DNA of 64,000 bases from Sclerodactyla briareus. Lineage: Eukaryota > Echinodermata > Holothuroidea > Dendrochirotida > Sclerodactylidae. The notes beneath the pieces were generated by a model, which saw nothing but the letters and a program-made list of their open reading frames with translations, did no database searches and was not told the DNA's origin. Position 1 is the stretch's first letter; every line of letters begins with the position of its first letter. Below, one piece after another: positions 11,841 through 24,180 of this stretch. The DNA lies in assembly GCA_026419785.1 (NCBI GenBank), contig JAODTK010000333.1:434001-498000 (forward strand). The letters are read 5' to 3'. The translations under genes and the position numbers were made by a program.

Positions 11841-11999
11841 ATCATCTGAACGTGAATTTTCACAGTAGCATACCAGAGATTGTCATGGGGGGAGGGGGGT
11901 TTGAGGTCGGAACAAAGGGGAAGTGCACCCTCATGAATGGCCATGAGGCAAAAGTCGCCCCAGAGAAGAATTCGCCATTCCTTGCAATGACGTAGTGAG

Positions 12000-14990
12000 T
12001 TCATGGCAGATCTATGCCGCTGTTTACGGAGGACAATGCGCTGGAAGGTAAAAAGCGAGATTTTCCTTGATGGTTGAGACTCTTATGACTGGTCCCGAAC
12101 AGATTTAGGACCAGACACGGTCAACCTAGCACGCGCCCCCCCCCCCCCCTTAAAATTCTTGAGATTTTTTTTTTGCCGGCATGAGCCAGTGAAGTTAAAG
12201 TTTGGACAAAAGCCCCATCTGCAATCTGTCCACAGTCAGAAGGCACCACGATGCGGGATGGGTTGTATTGTAGGTATTTTTAGCTCCTAAAACGCGATTG
12301 AATATCTAGAACGGCCCAAAACTTTACAATTAGTACAGACCGATGAGTGGCTTGTCCAGGCTATAATGATTGGCGATGACATGTGGTTGATTTACCCATT
12401 CGAGCGGCAACGCGCTCTGGATGTTGTTGCGGCGGAAACAAAATCTGTTGATGATGAAGAGAGGCAAACATTTCCGGTCGGCAGATGGCAGATTTGTAGC
12501 TACATGGTTAGTTGTCAAGGCGTTGGGTAAAAGGCCCATGAGGATCCTCCGGTCGTAGATTACCTACGGCTTGTGAGACGAATAGGATTTACGGTTTATT
12601 TGGCTCATGTTCTCACCAGGATTTTACCGGTTTGCATGCGCGCACATAGGGATTGGTTTGTTCTGTACTCGATTCACCTTCACGAAAATCGCCCCACCCC
12701 TCTTGGAGAAATCTGTATCCATGCTGGTCAAAGTATTGTGCTATAAGGTTGCCACAATCAATTTTACCTACCATGGGGATTGAGAGGCAAACGTACAATG
12801 GCCTGTTGGTGATCCCGTGTTATCCGTATATTTATACATACACGAAAATTAACAAAATAGTAAACTTTTTTCAATATTTTTCGTCTAGTAATTGTCCTCA
12901 TTCTACTCAACAGGATCCTGTCCCGCAGTAGGGAAGGTTTAAGCCTTGAATCAGCGTTTCAGGGGCAGCTTCTGATACTAATCCGATGTTGGCGGAAATA
13001 ACATTCCTCCCAATACTTCTTCTTGTATACCCCCCCCCCCCCCCCCCCCCCCCCCCCGCCCTCCAGAAGCCCTACACGTCCATTTAGCCTTGAGCTCTGG
13101 CAATTGATGCTGTACTCGTTTTGTGTGCAGTGGTAGAACCTCTCGTGATCTCAGATGACTTTCAAATTCATCCATAACATTTGTTCATTTTGCACTCAAT
13201 CGCGATTGCGGAGTATGTATGAAAAGGGTCAAATTCCATTCGCGCAGTGGAACATCTTTTTGAAGACTTTGTCCTCAATGGTACTCAAAACTGTGTATAT
13301 TTGGATCACTACTTGACCAAGTACAAAACAAAAAACGCGATCATGGTTTCTTCCTAATTCCCATGCAAATACTTATAAGTCAATATATCTAATCTGTTGT
13401 TTTCGGTTTTGGTATTAGCCTTCACCATGAACAGCCTATTATCAGTGGGAAAAAAAAAAAAAAAAACAAAAAACTTAAAACCCCCCCAAAAAAAAAATTT
13501 TTTCAAATTCATAAGGACTGATTATTGTACCATGTCTATCAGGGCTTATATACGGTGTGTGGAAATGAGAATAAAAATTCCTAAATTATATAATTTAGAC
13601 ACAATACTCGACTTTCAAGACCCATTTTCTCAGGACAATGTGGACCACACTTAATACGTTTCATGAGAATCCAACAAACTTGAATGTTTTGCATGAATGA
13701 TGTAAATTATACAATTGAATAAGCCACAGTGACTGGAGCAATGTTAAAATTTGTGGGGACTCCAGGCAGACCATACCCATGAAGTTTCATGAAAATCGCA
13801 CAACACGTTGAAATTTTGAATAACCCATGCCAATAGAACACTGAATTATCTCTAGTGACTGCCAGTCTATGTTAAGAATGAAATTTGTCGTTAGTACTCC
13901 ACGTTTGAGTGGTGTTGAATCCATGAGCTATTCTTAATGGACCACCAGTGTTCCTCTAAAATCCATGAGACAATCATTTCATAATTTTTTGGTTATGCTT
14001 CGTGCAACAAAATACAGGAGAAATGCCGTTTCCGGCCATCTGGGAGGTCCTCAACCGGAAATTTTCTCTGACCTGACCTTAGGTGTCAACGATGACCAAT
14101 GTAATCATCAATACATTGTGACCAAGTCGGTGGAAATTCATCGAAGCATGAACATTTGATGGCCCAAAAACCAAATCGTTCAGACGAGATGGATGGATGG
14201 ATTGATGGATGGATAGATAGATTAATGACGCTGGGCATCACATAGCTCACCCAACCTTCATGGTAGCTGTTTGAGCTAGAAAAGATTATAATCCGATTAA
14301 TCCAAATCTTCTGTATTTGTTCTGGTTGGTGATTGTATGTGTTACAACAGGAGGACTAAATCATAATCTTTCAATCTTGCACATTACACATGTATCAATC
14401 TCATAAATGAGGCTGACTGGCTACTTTCTCTGTTACAATTATCAGGTGTGTTGTCTATAGAGTCTAGACCTCTATCAAAAGGAAAAAAGGGCGAAAACTC
14501 ACTTATTTCATAGCCCCCAATTAATCAGCAGTTGGATATTCGGTATCGATTACTATATTGTGCACCATAATCAATTATTTAATCTTTAGTTGGAGCACAC
14601 CCTCAAAATTTTTTGGGGGGGGGGGGGCAACATCACTGTTCTTCAGAAAAGCAGCAACAGAGCAGTCCGCATCACCATCACAGGAGCTATTTGCGCATGG
14701 CCTCATCCTCACTATTGGCAAATAACACATAATACAACACGTCCCCAGGTAAGGAGATGAAAGAAAAATGTTACAGTATTTTTGTAGGTCTAATCAACCT
14801 AATCAAACTGGTTGGGTAAGAGAGCGTTTGCTTGAGGGCAGCTTATAACAGCAGTAAAATTGTCACGGAGCTCTGTTTAACTCTCTACCACATCTCTTTA
14901 ACCCTCCGTCCTCAGTGCTTTATTCCACCAGGGTCTATTTATTAGAATTCAATCAAATTCATGAACATCAAACACATCAGATCCAGAAAA
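12000..14990 (-). other. Middle of the long GST intron
   Basis: No exon was recognised. It holds C runs (12136-12149; 13030-13057, 28 bases), an A-rich/C-rich patch (13451-13503), a GATGGATGGAT/TAGATAGAT tract (14190-14222) and a 13-base G run (14615-14627). The 12330-12539 minus ORF has no family resemblance. Confidence 0.5.
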
Positions 14991-14999
14991 TGATAACAG

Positions 15000-15655
15000 G
15001 CCATACCTACTTAGTTTGGCGAAATTCTTACCAAGTTGGAAATTGAATAAATTATGCAATTAGGCACATACAATGACCTCTAATGACCCCCGCTGTACCT
15101 TTAAAATGATCAGGATCAAAGGTGGATCACATCTACCAAGTTTTGTGGAAATCCAACACTTTCAAAAATTGCATAATTATGCAAATTAGACACATTTTTT
15201 TTAATTCCTCGGCGAACCATGGGGAGGGGGGGACCACATCCACCAAGTGCGTTGAAATCTGACAAACTTGAAAAATTCGCAATTAGAAAAATTAGACCAC
15301 TTAATTGCATATTTTGAGGCTGAAAATCTAATCAGTTCATCTATCTGTCATCAGGTCCTACATGCCAAACTACATCACTGTAGCACATACGGTTCTTGCG
15401 TAATCTAACAAGCTTAAACAACGAATTACATAAAACAAGCTAAATACCCAACTTAAGTAATGACTTTGTGCCAAAATCCAAACAGGGATCATGTACACCC
15501 AACCCTGGTGCTACACACAAAATTTCTTTATAATCAGCCTCACGGTTTGTAAGAAATCCTGCAACCGAGAAAGTGTGACATACACACACACACGCTACAC
15601 ACACGCCATAGTTGACCATACGTCTCTGCCCTGAATTTCATTCAGGCGAGTTAAA
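15000..15655 (+). repeat. Dispersed repeat R2, copy 2
   Basis: This copy is collinear with 7290-7855 over about 310 bp at its 3' end (CTGAAAATCTAATCAGTT ... GAGAAAGTGTGACATAC ... CATTCAGGCGAG). It carries an ACACACAC tract where copy 3 (42 kb) has a GTCT/GTCC tract. Preceding sub-units contain CACCAAGT...GAAATC...AAATTAGAC. Confidence 0.75.
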
Positions 15656-15834
15656 AAAAGTACAATTCATGGGCTCTTAGATACATGCTGCTGAAATATT
15701 TGCTAAATAACAGCTGCGAAACTTCTAATGAACTGCAAAAACTCAGTTTTTGTGTTTAATTTTTTTGATCACTTGGTCATGGGGGGGGTCTCCAGGGGAG
15801 GGGCTCACGCTTTTCTGATGTGCCCCCATAGTTA

Positions 15835-15978
15835 AGAACGAGTCTGAGGGCCTATCTTTATTGCCTAGGATGATGCTTGACAAGTTCTTTGAATCAAGAA
15901 TCAGTCTAGGACTAACCTTTATGGCAAAGGATCTTGCTAGGCATTGTCCTCAAACCAAGAATAAGTCATAGGACCTAC
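15835..15978 (-). repeat. Minisatellite R3 abutting the GST donor
   Basis: Read on the minus strand from the exon end: AAAG|GTAGGTCC, then AAAGGTTAGTCC about 65 nt on, then AAAGATAGGCCC about 65 nt further. These are three units, each starting at a donor-like sequence, immediately downstream of the real donor. Confidence 0.7.
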
Positions 15979-16094
15979 CTTTCTGTCCTCATCCTTCTCA
16001 TGAACTAATGCAAGTAGGTCATTTCCAAAGTCCACCAATGTCTCACACACTTGATCAATCTGGGCTGCCTCCCACTCAGTGTCACCATACAGAT
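15979..16094 (-). CDS. Sigma-class GST, internal exon (N/C domain junction)
   Basis: The acceptor is TACCCACAG and the donor GTAGGT, both on the minus strand. Two bases complete a codon with the A that ends the upstream exon (Asn). The exon then reads LYGDTEWEAAQIDQVCETLV, DFGNDLLALVHEKDEDRK: 116 nt, intact. The family has LAGNTEMEQCHVDAIVDTLDDF here, start of the helical domain. Phase fits both neighbours exactly. It is the only GST exon here without an indel. Confidence 0.9.
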
Positions 16095-18620
16095 CTGTGG
16101 GTATTGTGGAAGTAAAACTCAGATAACGCATTAGGAATGTAGACCATTGACCATGTTCAAACCATTTTGCTCTGCTACTCCTGCATGCTGGATAGGCCAG
16201 GTCACAGAGTTGCAATTAATACTTACAGTAGGTGAGGTCACAGTAATATGTGATGTCAGAGGTCAAACAGTGTTCAGAACAAACTCATGGAACTCCTCTG
16301 AACAAGTTGACTCGTTCTTGATGGATGCTATTCAAGAGAAGCGAATTGGTCAAAATTGGAGGGCCCCTTTTTTCCCTTGGGTTACTGTGTGGAAACTAGA
16401 CAATTTGTAAATTGTAGGAGGGGGACCCATACTGCCCCAGCCCCTCGCAGATACATACACAGGTACCCTTCCACCTTTCCACTCTTGATGATTCGATATC
16501 AGGTCATCAATCAAGGTATCGATGTTCTAGTCCCTCAATGTTTGGAAAATTGGCTAATATTACTTCACAATAACATGTGACCTATGTATGTGGGAATAGC
16601 GTGTACACGTGAATATAATCAGTTATTATTCTGATACTAAACACCGGCTGACCAAATATGAATGGGGCCCCTGACACCCAATGCCTTTGCGTTTACCGTA
16701 AACGCGCACAGTCATCGCGCGCGCCAAGCAATTTGACCGGGCAGTTGAGCCTCGTAAACAACGCTATGCGATACAAGTTGCCCACGTGCGTGTAGCTAGC
16801 ACATTCATCGAACACTTTCGCCTGCTGAATTTTAGAGGCTATTATTACACTTTTCATAGAAAAAGTGAATTTAAGTTTTGAAGTGATTGGGTACCAATTT
16901 GAATGAAAAGAAAGCCCTCCGGCTGCCCTATTAATGACACAATGTTTGGTTTTAAATTCTGTAACTAAAAGGCAATCTTATCTGTTCATTATGCGCTAAA
17001 TCAAAACAACTTTGTGCACTAGCTAACTAACCATCCTGTGTGATTTACAACATCTGTTTCTGTATGATGGAGTACATGCCCAAGTCACCACACGGATCTG
17101 TGCATTCTACATTGCTATGGTTCAGGCGCGTGATGCAGCAACTACTTGATTTTTTAGTTGATTCAACCAGCTGCCTGCTATGGCACAATACTGATTTTTG
17201 TTGTCAGAATTAAGAATGACCATATGATTGAAAATCATGAATAGCTTGGGGTTGTAGAATGATCCACTGTACTCTATAGTCATTATAACATCAACATAAT
17301 ATGGATGTATGCCAGTCAGATACCTAGATAACATGACATCTGGTTCACAGCATCAATTTTTTCACGCCATCTTGGTAGCATCACCATGATCAGTGGGGTG
17401 GTGGGGGGGGGGGGGGGGGGCGCCTACTGCGGGGGGGGGGGGGGGGGGGAAGGGGGGAGGGTCTGAGCCGCTGAGGCATCTTTGAATACTTGTGGGGCAA
17501 TTTTCGTTATCAATTTACTGCTTGGACCAGTTCACTCCTGTACAATTGTCATGTTATAAATTAAAGATTCATGGATATATGCTGTAAACCTTGGGGGCCA
17601 TACTAATATCACCAATAGAATTTGAGGATCTTGGTGTATCTCTATGTCAGATTAACTTTTTGTTCCTGTTATTTCTCTACCCACCCTGCTATGACAGTGG
17701 TATTTTTTTGTGTAGAAAGTGATTACTCAGCTCCATTACAAACATCAATATTGGCAAACATGTTGATGTTAGGAGAAATGAGAAACTGAAAAAAATCATG
17801 GTTAGTTTTTGTTATGTTATTTCATTACAATATCATTAACAATACTTTATGTATATATGGGAAATTTTCTTAGTTTTCTACATATTCAGCAGAGGTGGTC
17901 TGACTTGTTCCTTTGGCTTTTGTAACTATCACATACAATGAAATCCTTGTTGTGAGCTAAACTAAACAGTACCTACTCAACAGATAATATGTTTTTGAGT
18001 TGCTCAATTGTCGTTTTTTTAATATAAACAACAATTAACACCTGCTACAGGATTTTTTTAACCCCAAAAGTAGCATTTTTTTTTCGTTTATTCAATACAA
18101 AATTGCAAACAAACTTCAAGAAAGTTGAACAAGCTCTTACACCTATCTTCTTGTACTTTGTAAGAGCAACATAAATATTTGAAAATGTTAGTGCTGCATG
18201 AACTGTTTAAGGCGGGAATTGCCCCACCCATTATTAGTGAAATGGCTGCCTAGTTTACCCACCTCTGGATCCCAACGGCCTTTTTTCCTCTTCGCATCTT
18301 ATCTGATTTCCATTCCACATTTTTCCCTCATCCTTCATTTGCGAGTCTTCAACACCCCCCCCCCCCCCCTCTCCCATCTAATCATGCTCAGAGGCTTTCC
18401 TCCCCAGTGGAGTAGGTGGCCCCACCAGTAGTGTCACGTGGTTCGCTTGGCCACTAGCAGTCCCCTCTCAATAACCCATGCATGCTCGTCTTTCACTGTT
18501 CAATCTTGATTTTAATGCACCAATATCTCATGGAAATTAAGATTGCTTTGAGAGAGAGGTGAGAGAGCAAGTTAGCCTCTATATTGGTAACCGACAGACA
18601 ATACACATAGTGCACTTAAC
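16095..18620 (-). other. GST intron with CpG-rich patch and G runs
   Basis: A 2.5-kb intron. About 16685-16830 is rich in CpG (GTAAACGCGCACAGTCATCG, GCGCGCGCC, CACGTGCGTG), unlike its AT-rich surroundings. G runs occur at 17403-17420 and 17431-17449, and a C run at 18355-18369. No exon was seen. Confidence 0.6.
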
Positions 18621-18719
18621 TGAGCTTGCGAGCCAGGAATGCTAGATGGCGTAGCTACTGGCCAGCTTGCCTCCTTCCCACCACTTCATCCAGGGCTGGC
18701 AGCTGTCCATGCTTAATTG
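18621..18719 (-). CDS. Sigma-class GST, N-domain exon (compensating indels)
   Basis: This exon encodes the second half of the thioredoxin-like glutathione-binding domain. On the minus strand, after TTTTCCTGCAG, it reads IKHGQLPALDEV, then in another frame GGKLASSYAI, then back in the first frame FLARKL plus A, followed by GTTAAG. GQLPAL holds the cis-proline, and SSYAI corresponds to the family QSLAI whose Ser contacts glutathione. The last A plus the next exon's AT makes Asn, giving ARKLNLYGDTEW, as in family YLTKNTDLAGNTEM. A +1 change near the GGGAAGGAGG run and a -1 change near ATCTAGCA cancel, so total length is unaffected. The preceding exon, with the Tyr active site, was not found up to the window's end. 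Confidence 0.8.
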
Positions 18720-20100
18720 CTGCAGGAAAATTAAGAAACCGATAATAATAGGTAATAGTATCGTAACAAAGCACCCTGGTCGGTTGTTCGCCAGGGCGGA
18801 AGTTTTTTTGGACCAATTCCCTCCCCCACTCACAATTTTTCGTAAATTGAACTGCCTCCGTATTTTGGGATAAAACCTGCAAAAAATGAAGGGCAGAAGA
18901 CAGCCAATTCAATCCATGGGAGAAAAGCATTCTGCTCATATGTGACCCTCAAAATGACCACCTAGAAGACCTGGATTTCAATCTCTGAACACCCATGTAA
19001 CTTCATCTTGAGGCCAACACTGACCCCACTCTTTTGTGATATCCGGGCTAATTTGCCCCTAGATACCGTTGACCTATATTCTTCAAACAGCCTAGATTTA
19101 CTTGTCATCAACCTAGATGACCCTTTAACTTTTGGTCATCATTGTGACCCAAGTTTCATCATGATTCATCAAGGATGAAGGAGGGGTTGCAATTTGAATA
19201 ATTGTAAATGGATGATTGGATTGATGGATGGATGGATGATGGATGGATACAGTATATATGCATGAGTCACCTGGCTGGTGAGCTAACATCTTAATAACTT
19301 GCAGAATGATCAGTATGGAGTAACATGTCACAGTTTGGTATAACTACACTGAGTAACAAACCACGCGACAATAGAGAAAACAAAAAATTTTTCCAAACCG
19401 AGATCTAAAAGACACAACGAAGACCATGGTGCTTTAGCTCCAAAACTGCACATGAACCAGATACAAATTAAAATACATGTGTTATACAGTGGTTCGAGAT
19501 CATGAAAGTCATAGAAGGCAGGTCCCGAGCAAGTGACCATGATCTTCAGTGGCCCAAAGTGCCTCACATTCAATAATTTCCAATAACCAATGGGCTACAG
19601 CCCATCGTGACACTGGGCCTGGGTCCTAAATCCCAGGGCACACTGGAGGTATATATCCTGCCTTGACCATCATTATAACCGAAAATCAGCACTGTGTGAA
19701 CAACAGCACAGAATTTGAGGAGAAACAGATTTTTGCGTATTTAATATGGAACCTTGGCCTAAAAATTCCAGAACCCCAAAGATCCGGTGTTTTAAAATTA
19801 TCTTTAATGTCAGGGCACTGTGTGACTGAAATATGTTGAGAGAGAAGCATTTTACTGAGCCCAAACATGTCCCATCGCTCGATGAACATTGTGTCTAACT
19901 TTGGTGGACATCCATCACAGAATGACTGTTTGGGCGCCAGAAAGGCAATTGTTAGCACACTGGATAGATAGATCTAGATAGATGGAGTGACATCAGATTC
20001 CAATAGCTTCAAACCAGCACAGCTGGGGTTAGCTAAAACAGCTAAGGGGTTTGTATTACTGCTGCTGATAACCGAAATCAGGACATCCACCAATCAAGAC
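18720..20100. other. Upstream GST intron / unassigned
   Basis: This stretch should be GST intron if the first exon lies farther right. It holds GATGGAT-type repeats (19205-19250) and an AGATAGAT tract (19965-19982). Overlapping 60-94-codon ORFs are unconvincing, apart from the real exon at 18621-18719. Confidence 0.4.
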
Positions 20101-21610
20101 ATTGTACGTCAGACAATAATGTTTAACTCACTGATCCGAGATATGGCTCATCCATAAATAAGGGGTCCAATAGGAATTTCACGGATTTTCAATAGATATG
20201 CTGAATTCCAAATGATCAGGACCAGGCAATTTCAGCATGTGAGGTATATTTCTTAGTGCATAACAAATGGGGCTTTCTGGCAACATATGACTTGGAATGT
20301 CAACTCGTATGATTTTTGAGTTACGGACATGATTTGTGTTGGTGTCCCCCCTGATTTTTGGGGGTACAGCTTTGTGACGTCTAAATATACACCTTGATCG
20401 AATTATCTGATATGATTATTTTCAATGTCCTGAACCCCTTGGCTCATAATATAGTGAGCTTATCACCAAGAGGAACACTGTCAAGAAATTAGTACTAACA
20501 CTTAATAGAATAATGGTCGACCAACATAACTGTTTGGTGTCCCCCACTAGTTAGCAGTACTGTGGTTTTACCCAGTTTCCTGGCAGCATTCTCATGAATT
20601 CAGGTATCCTTGTTTTTTTCTTGAGTGGAAAAAGGTAATCTAATCCAAGGATCAGGTCAAATTGTAATAAAAAAAATGCCCAGTTGGAAGAATTAGACAA
20701 TAATTCATTGAGTCCCCAAACTAATATACTCTTGTCCATGAATTGGGTCCCCCCTAGTGAGTTATGCTGGTAAGTCGGAGGGCTCAGAATTTTACCCAAA
20801 ACAGATGGAAGGAATTATGGATTGGGTTTTAAGGAGTGAAGGTGACCAGAATGTTACAATGCAGCCATGATAACAGGCCTTCTGAACAAAGTTTCTCTCG
20901 TGAGGGGCCATTTGAATTGGTGGGGTCCCCCTTCGTAGCCATCGTTATGTTGGTCATTCTTCAATATGGAAGACCCAAAAATTCATAAAAACTGGTATTT
21001 GTAACAACGCTGAGTAGTATGCAAAAAGTGAACAAAGTTATGTTGGAGCATCTCCATGGCCAATTCACCATTCCAACAATTGCATTGCGGGGAATGGAAT
21101 ATTTATGTCCGGGTAAGGGGACACCAATTTGTGGTGTCCCCCGTAACACGTGACAAGATTTTTGGGGAGTAAAAAATGGTACATTATCACAAATCTCGGT
21201 GGGGAAACATCATCAAATGTGTTGTCTGATGAGGGCCAATGCATTCCTACAGAGAATTTGAACAATCGGTGGCTATTTTTGCTAATTTCATAGCCAATGT
21301 CCAGTTTTTCTCAAAAAGAATTTGCTCACATTATTAAGGTTGTAAGCGGTATTCAAATATGACTAGTCACTCATTTTAAATCAACCTATTCTTTCCATTG
21401 GGACCTGGAAGATGCTTCAGGGTCCGTTATTGGTCAATTTACACAATACATGGGCACAGAGTGTGTTCGCTTTTGGTTACACGCAATGCAATGAAATATG
21501 GATATTTTCAATAACTTCTGATATTACTCTTCCAATAGTATCATTTCCATCAAATAATGAATTTGAATTTAGTAATCAGGTCACACTATTGGACCCTAAT
21601 TTATGAGTGA
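20100..21610. repeat. Decayed ~195-bp tandem satellite
   Basis: A GGTGTCCCCC / GGGGTCCCCC landmark recurs at 20341, 20536, 20745, 20922 and 21133, with weaker matches near 20162, 21420 and 21590. Spacings are 177-211 bp. Other phase-locked pieces are a 'GTTATG' block before it and AATTC-rich blocks after it. Copies are strongly diverged. Confidence 0.7.
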
Positions 21611-22454
21611 GCCATATGCGCAAAATGGCCCAATGTCCACAATAGCAAAACACCACCTACTGACGTCACTAGTTGTGAGCAAGAGCTAAAACCTGTAGGC
21701 AACGGGCGAAAAAAACTCATTTCATATGAAGCAGTGGTTTGAGCTGAAAAACCAGCTGTGCTGGTTTAGCTATTGCGCAATCTGCATGTTACTCCATTAT
21801 CTAGATATATCAACCCAGTGTGTCAACAATTGCCTTTTTTGCCCACAAACACTCATTTTGTCATGGATGTCGACCAAATTTAGACACAATTTCAATTGTG
21901 TTAGATACAGGGGGAAAAGAGTGATAATGTTCTCATTTTCTTTTCATTCCTTTCCCTCTTTGGTTTGGTTTAACTGTTGCTGCCTTGCTTTTTCAGATAT
22001 GGCACTGCTGCAATGTGTATAGCGATTGCATTTTCCTATCTTGTAGAGGAGGCAGAGGTACTCTCTCCGATAATCCCGGACACCTATTGAATCATCGATT
22101 TTTTGAAGATTCCAACTAGCAAATACAGAGAAAATGCACTAATGGTCCAACGGGTGGTGCAAGTGTATACAAGTATATATAGATCGATCAACTTTCAAAA
22201 TGATGAATGACAAGAAGGATTTCAAGACTTTCCAGGCCGTTCACGTTGGGACAGCTGATCCTAAAAATGGCGAGAAAAGTGGATACGTTCCACACTTATA
22301 TGCATCTATATGCATTCCATACATCAGACATATTAAGTTCGATACGTGAGCAACATGCTACGATGGACGGTCATTGTCAAATGCGAGTCTAAATGCCCTC
22401 ATTCCCCCATTTTTAAACTCACACAGCATATGTTTGGGTGATCTATTGTCTGTG

Positions 22455-22525
22455 AACTCTATCTATCTATCGTATCATCATCTATCTATCTATCTATCTA
22501 TTTATCTATTATCTACTCTACTATA
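22455..22525. repeat. (CTAT)n microsatellite
   Basis: CTATCTATCTATC repeats with interruptions. Confidence 0.95.
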
Positions 22526-22599
22526 GTATTCGGTCTGTCAACAATTGTTTCAAATTGCTACTCCTGCAGTGTGCGTGGATCATGATGATGAAACTTGGT

Positions 22600-23100
22600 C
22601 ACAATGATTACTGAGTAAAGGGGCATTGGTGATGTTAGGGACGTTGAAAGTCAAAGGTCATCTCGGGGTCATTTTGACTGATGAAAAGGTCATTTTGGAT
22701 TTCACATCGAAATGCTTCTTTTCCACACAGATTGATGGATGATCATGATAGTTAGTAATAATATCATGACCAATGGTACATAGGGTGTTCAGGAAGTGAG
22801 GGAAAAGGTCATCTTTCGGTCAATTTCAGCCGTTTCGCGAAAGAACTGCAAAATGATTCTCATCTTTTGGCCAAAAAGGTCATTGTTTTGGGTCAAAACG
22901 CTTTTTATCATACAGTTCAAATTCGGCAGGCGCATGAAAAACTTGGTCAGTAATATCAAGTGCCGATGGTTAGAGGTGGTCTTGTTCAGGGAAATGCAGG
23001 TCAAACCGGTCATATCTATAGGGTCATGTTTGGCCAACGAGAACCTTGCAAACCGGAACTTCCATTTTTCACTTTGCAAGACAATTTTTATTTTAAAATA
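22600..23100. repeat. GGTCA-rich dispersed repeat
   Basis: Several AAGGTCA and GGGTCAT motifs, with GATCATGATGATGAAACTTGG as in R1-like repeats (AACTTGGT...). ORFs here on both strands (124 and 96 codons) look like repeat by-products. Confidence 0.5.
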
Positions 23101-23119
23101 TTACAAAGGTGTGGGACCA

Positions 23120-24035
23120 AACAAAACGATAATTAGAGTTTTTTTAATAAATGATTCCAAGAGAGTATGACATGTCAATACAAAATCAATTCTGATGCAC
23201 ATTGGTGAATGACAATCAAAACACACATTTATTTGTAATAGCCATACTCTCAGGACTGATATATCAGCAGGTGAGCTTCTGTGCCAGTGGCACTCTTGTT
23301 TGTGTAAGTATTCACTCGTAATCGGCCCATTCCACTGGAAAATAATCCCCCCCCCCCGCATTAGTTCCGTGATGAAATGTTCTTTAAACGTTGGCCTATT
23401 AAGTAAGTTCGATCGGAGAAGCGAAGCAGTGTCTTGCCTATTTACCCAGTGGTATTCCGGGGACTTATTCCAGGTAATTATAATGTGTACACGCACGAAC
23501 AAAGTTACCAACATCATCGTCTGATCTGGCGTATTCTGGAGAACCATTTCTTTATTTCGGCGCGTTCGTAAGATTCCGATTGGTTAGAAGAAAAAACGTA
23601 ATCTGTGGTCTCATTATACCTTCAATTTCTATATACTGTGAATAATAGCTCCATACTGAGCATTCGCCGATTATATACAACTGAAAGAAGTAAAGGTTAC
23701 AGGATTTTCAGATCTGCGAATTGTATTCATTATTCAACCACCCAATTACATCCATACCATGCACCCTAACCCCATACACGGTCCAAGACAAAAAGACGGC
23801 GAGCGGGCTAGGTACAAGACAGTCTAGGCCTACCTCTACCATTTACGACACAAAACAACCTAAACGAGTTATATTTCCACCCTTTGGAGATGATATATTC
23901 ATGGTAATGAAGTTACAGTAATTTTATTTAATGTAAACTGTCTCGGCAAACCTAAACAATCGGTTCCATTGGGAAGTAGCACTGTAGTCCTTGCAGCAAT
24001 CACAACAGAATACATTGTAATTATGCCAAATACAA
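23120..24035. other. Unassigned
   Basis: The longest minus-strand ORF (148 codons, 23547-23101) has no domain I recognise and overlaps a plus-strand ORF. It may be chance. No splice signals mark an exon. Confidence 0.3.
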
Positions 24036-24039
24036 TATC

Positions 24040-24180
24040 AATCATACATCATGGTGGCGATAGTCAGGATACCCCACAATATATGAAATATCATGATTTT
24101 TTCTGGCTTGCTCTCTCGACTGCTAACATAACACAAAGTGCCCTATAAAATGAGTTTCGCACATGCCTATCTGGTCATGG
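24040..24180 (+). repeat. Dispersed repeat, pair with 44.53-44.69 kb
   Basis: TGAAATATCATGATTTTTTC, GGCTTGC, ACACAAAGTGCC, AAATGAGTTTCGCA and TGCCTAT occur in order here and at 44575-44690. Confidence 0.65.

Noticed and set aside
23101-23547. 148-codon minus-strand ORF
   Set aside because: Overlaps open frames on the other strand, has no domain pattern or splice context, and spans a C run. Kept only as unassigned.
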